Assembly (NCBI GenBank): GCA_018609965.1
Contig: JAHENP010000122.1
Coordinates: forward strand, 1-5,178
Source: Haloferacaceae archaeon
Lineage (GTDB): Archaea > Halobacteriota > Halobacteria > Halobacteriales > Haloferacaceae
Length of the DNA: 5,178 bases
Direction of reading: 5' to 3'
The notes below the pieces were generated by a model. The model made no database searches and had not been told where the DNA came from. It saw nothing but the letters and a program-made list of their open reading frames with translations. Shown here in pieces: positions 4,378 through 5,178 of the stretch (its first letter is position 1; the number at the start of each line of letters is the position of its first letter). The position numbers and the translations under genes were made by a program.

Positions 4378-5178
4378 ATGCACCTCGTGAACTGTCTGTT
4401 CGTCGGTGCGGGGGCGGCGGCGGCGGCGTACGCCGCCGACCTCGACGACACCCCACTGTCCGTCACCGGGGTGTGTGATCTCGATCCCGAGCGGGCCGAC
4501 GCCGTCGCGGAGACGCTCGACGCGGCCGCATACACGGATCTTGACGCGATGCTCGCGGCCGACCCGGCGCCACTCGTGGTCGTGTTGACGAACCACGCTG
4601 CCCACGCTGCAGTCGTCGAGCGCGCGCTTACTGCCGACCGCCACGTCTTCTGTCAGAAACCGTTGGCGCTGGCCCCCGACCGCGCACGGGGGTTGGTCGC
4701 GCTCGCCCGCGACCGGGACCGTGCGCTGGGGTGTGCACCCGTCGCCCCGCGACACCCCGCACAGCGGCGGGCCGGCCGGTTGTTGGCCGACGGTCGACTC
4801 GGTGACGTGCAACTCGCGTACGCCCACGCACATGTCGGGCGGGTGACCGAGTGGCACGACGACCCCGAGTCGTTTCTGGATGTCGGCCCGTTGTACGACG
4901 GCGGTGTCTACCCGCTGACGTTGTTGGCAGCGTGGTTCGGCCCGGTCGCTCGCGTCCGGACGGCCGACGCCGCCGCCCCGTGGCCGGGCCGCGAGTCCAC
5001 GGCGCCGTCGGCACCCAGCCACGTCGAGGCGACGCTGTCGTTCGCGGACGGCCCGCTCGTCCGGCTCACGGCGAGTCTGTACGCCCCACATCGGAGTCGA
5101 GAGTTCAACAGTCTCGAACTCCACGGCGACGACGGCTCACTGTATCTCCGCGACTGTGGAGCCGGCGAAGACGGGATC
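4378..5178 (+). CDS. Gfo/Idh/MocA-family oxidoreductase, C-terminus cut by window edge
   Basis: The frame from the ATG at 4378 is open for 267 codons to the end of the window; family members are usually 320-380 residues, so the last part is missing. Residues 1-40 form a Rossmann fold with the dinucleotide loop VGAGAAA (9-15) and an acidic end of strand two, VCDLDPERA (32-40), which favours NAD over NADP. VVVLTNHAAHAAVVERAL (67-84) is the typical substrate-side strand. CQKPLAL (92-98) holds the conserved catalytic lysine, Lys94, with Gln93 in place of the common Glu of the EKP motif. DVGPLYDGGVYPLTLL (168-183) supplies the second catalytic pair, Asp174 and Tyr178, of the D-x-G-x-(H/Y) motif. 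Members oxidise or reduce sugars, inositols and sugar nucleotides; the substrate is unknown here. It is divergent from the GT4 gene across 121 bases, which suggests a shared sugar-related role. The family call is strong. Confidence 0.9.
   Translation, partial: MHLVNCLFVGAGAAAAAYAADLDDTPLSVTGVCDLDPERADAVAETLDAAAYTDLDAMLAADPAPLVVVLTNHAAHAAVVERALTADRHVFCQKPLALAPDRARGLVALARDRDRALGCAPVAPRHPAQRRAGRLLADGRLGDVQLAYAHAHVGRVTEWHDDPESFLDVGPLYDGGVYPLTLLAAWFGPVARVRTADAAAPWPGRESTAPSAPSHVEATLSFADGPLVRLTASLYAPHRSREFNSLELHGDDGSLYLRDCGAGEDGI

Noticed and set aside
4180..5124. Long minus-strand open frame of 314 codons opposite the Gfo/Idh/MocA gene
   Set aside because: It is Arg-rich and featureless, and it overlaps a plus-strand gene with clear family motifs and the start of the glycosyltransferase gene.

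Overview
The window looks like chromosomal DNA of a halophilic archaeon (class Halobacteria). The proteins are rich in Asp and Glu, GC is high, GTG starts are common, several genes have a TATA-like hexamer centred about 26-29 bases before the start codon (leaderless transcription), and the gene families are ones I associate with haloarchaea. I cannot name the genus from the sequence.

Left part (1-1165, minus strand). A pentapeptide-repeat protein starts at 1165 and ends at a TAG at 290-292. The same frame then stays open for 96 more codons to the window edge. That stretch continues the acidic linker, gives one transmembrane helix and begins what looks like the pore segment of an ion-channel domain. 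The gene therefore appears to be a pentapeptide-repeat/ion-channel fusion cut by an in-frame stop in its linker.

Second part (1166-1812). A small intact VapB/RelB-like antitoxin gene (1472-1666, minus) is followed by the wreck of its RelE-type toxin gene (1275-1479). The toxin has lost its start codon by a change that is silent in the overlapping antitoxin, and a frame-changing internal deletion has removed its middle. A 146-base divergent region separates the antitoxin from mtnP.

Third part (1813-2720). mtnP (plus strand) encodes S-methyl-5'-thioadenosine phosphorylase, a housekeeping methylthioadenosine salvage enzyme with a clear leaderless promoter. It converges on the next gene across 44 bases.

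Fourth part (2721-5178). A four-helix membrane protein (DUF7475-like) lies 24 bases downstream of a GT4 glycosyltransferase, both on the minus strand. Its own TATA-like box overlaps the glycosyltransferase stop codon. Divergent from the glycosyltransferase is a Gfo/Idh/MocA-family NAD(P)-dependent sugar-type oxidoreductase, cut by the right edge of the window. The glycosyltransferase and oxidoreductase pair suggests a glycan or sugar-modification locus, but no substrate can be read from the sequence.

No tRNA, rRNA, CRISPR array or transposase was seen. The most notable content is two separate signs of gene decay in neighbouring genes on the left: the stop codon inside the channel fusion and the dismantled toxin beside an intact antitoxin.
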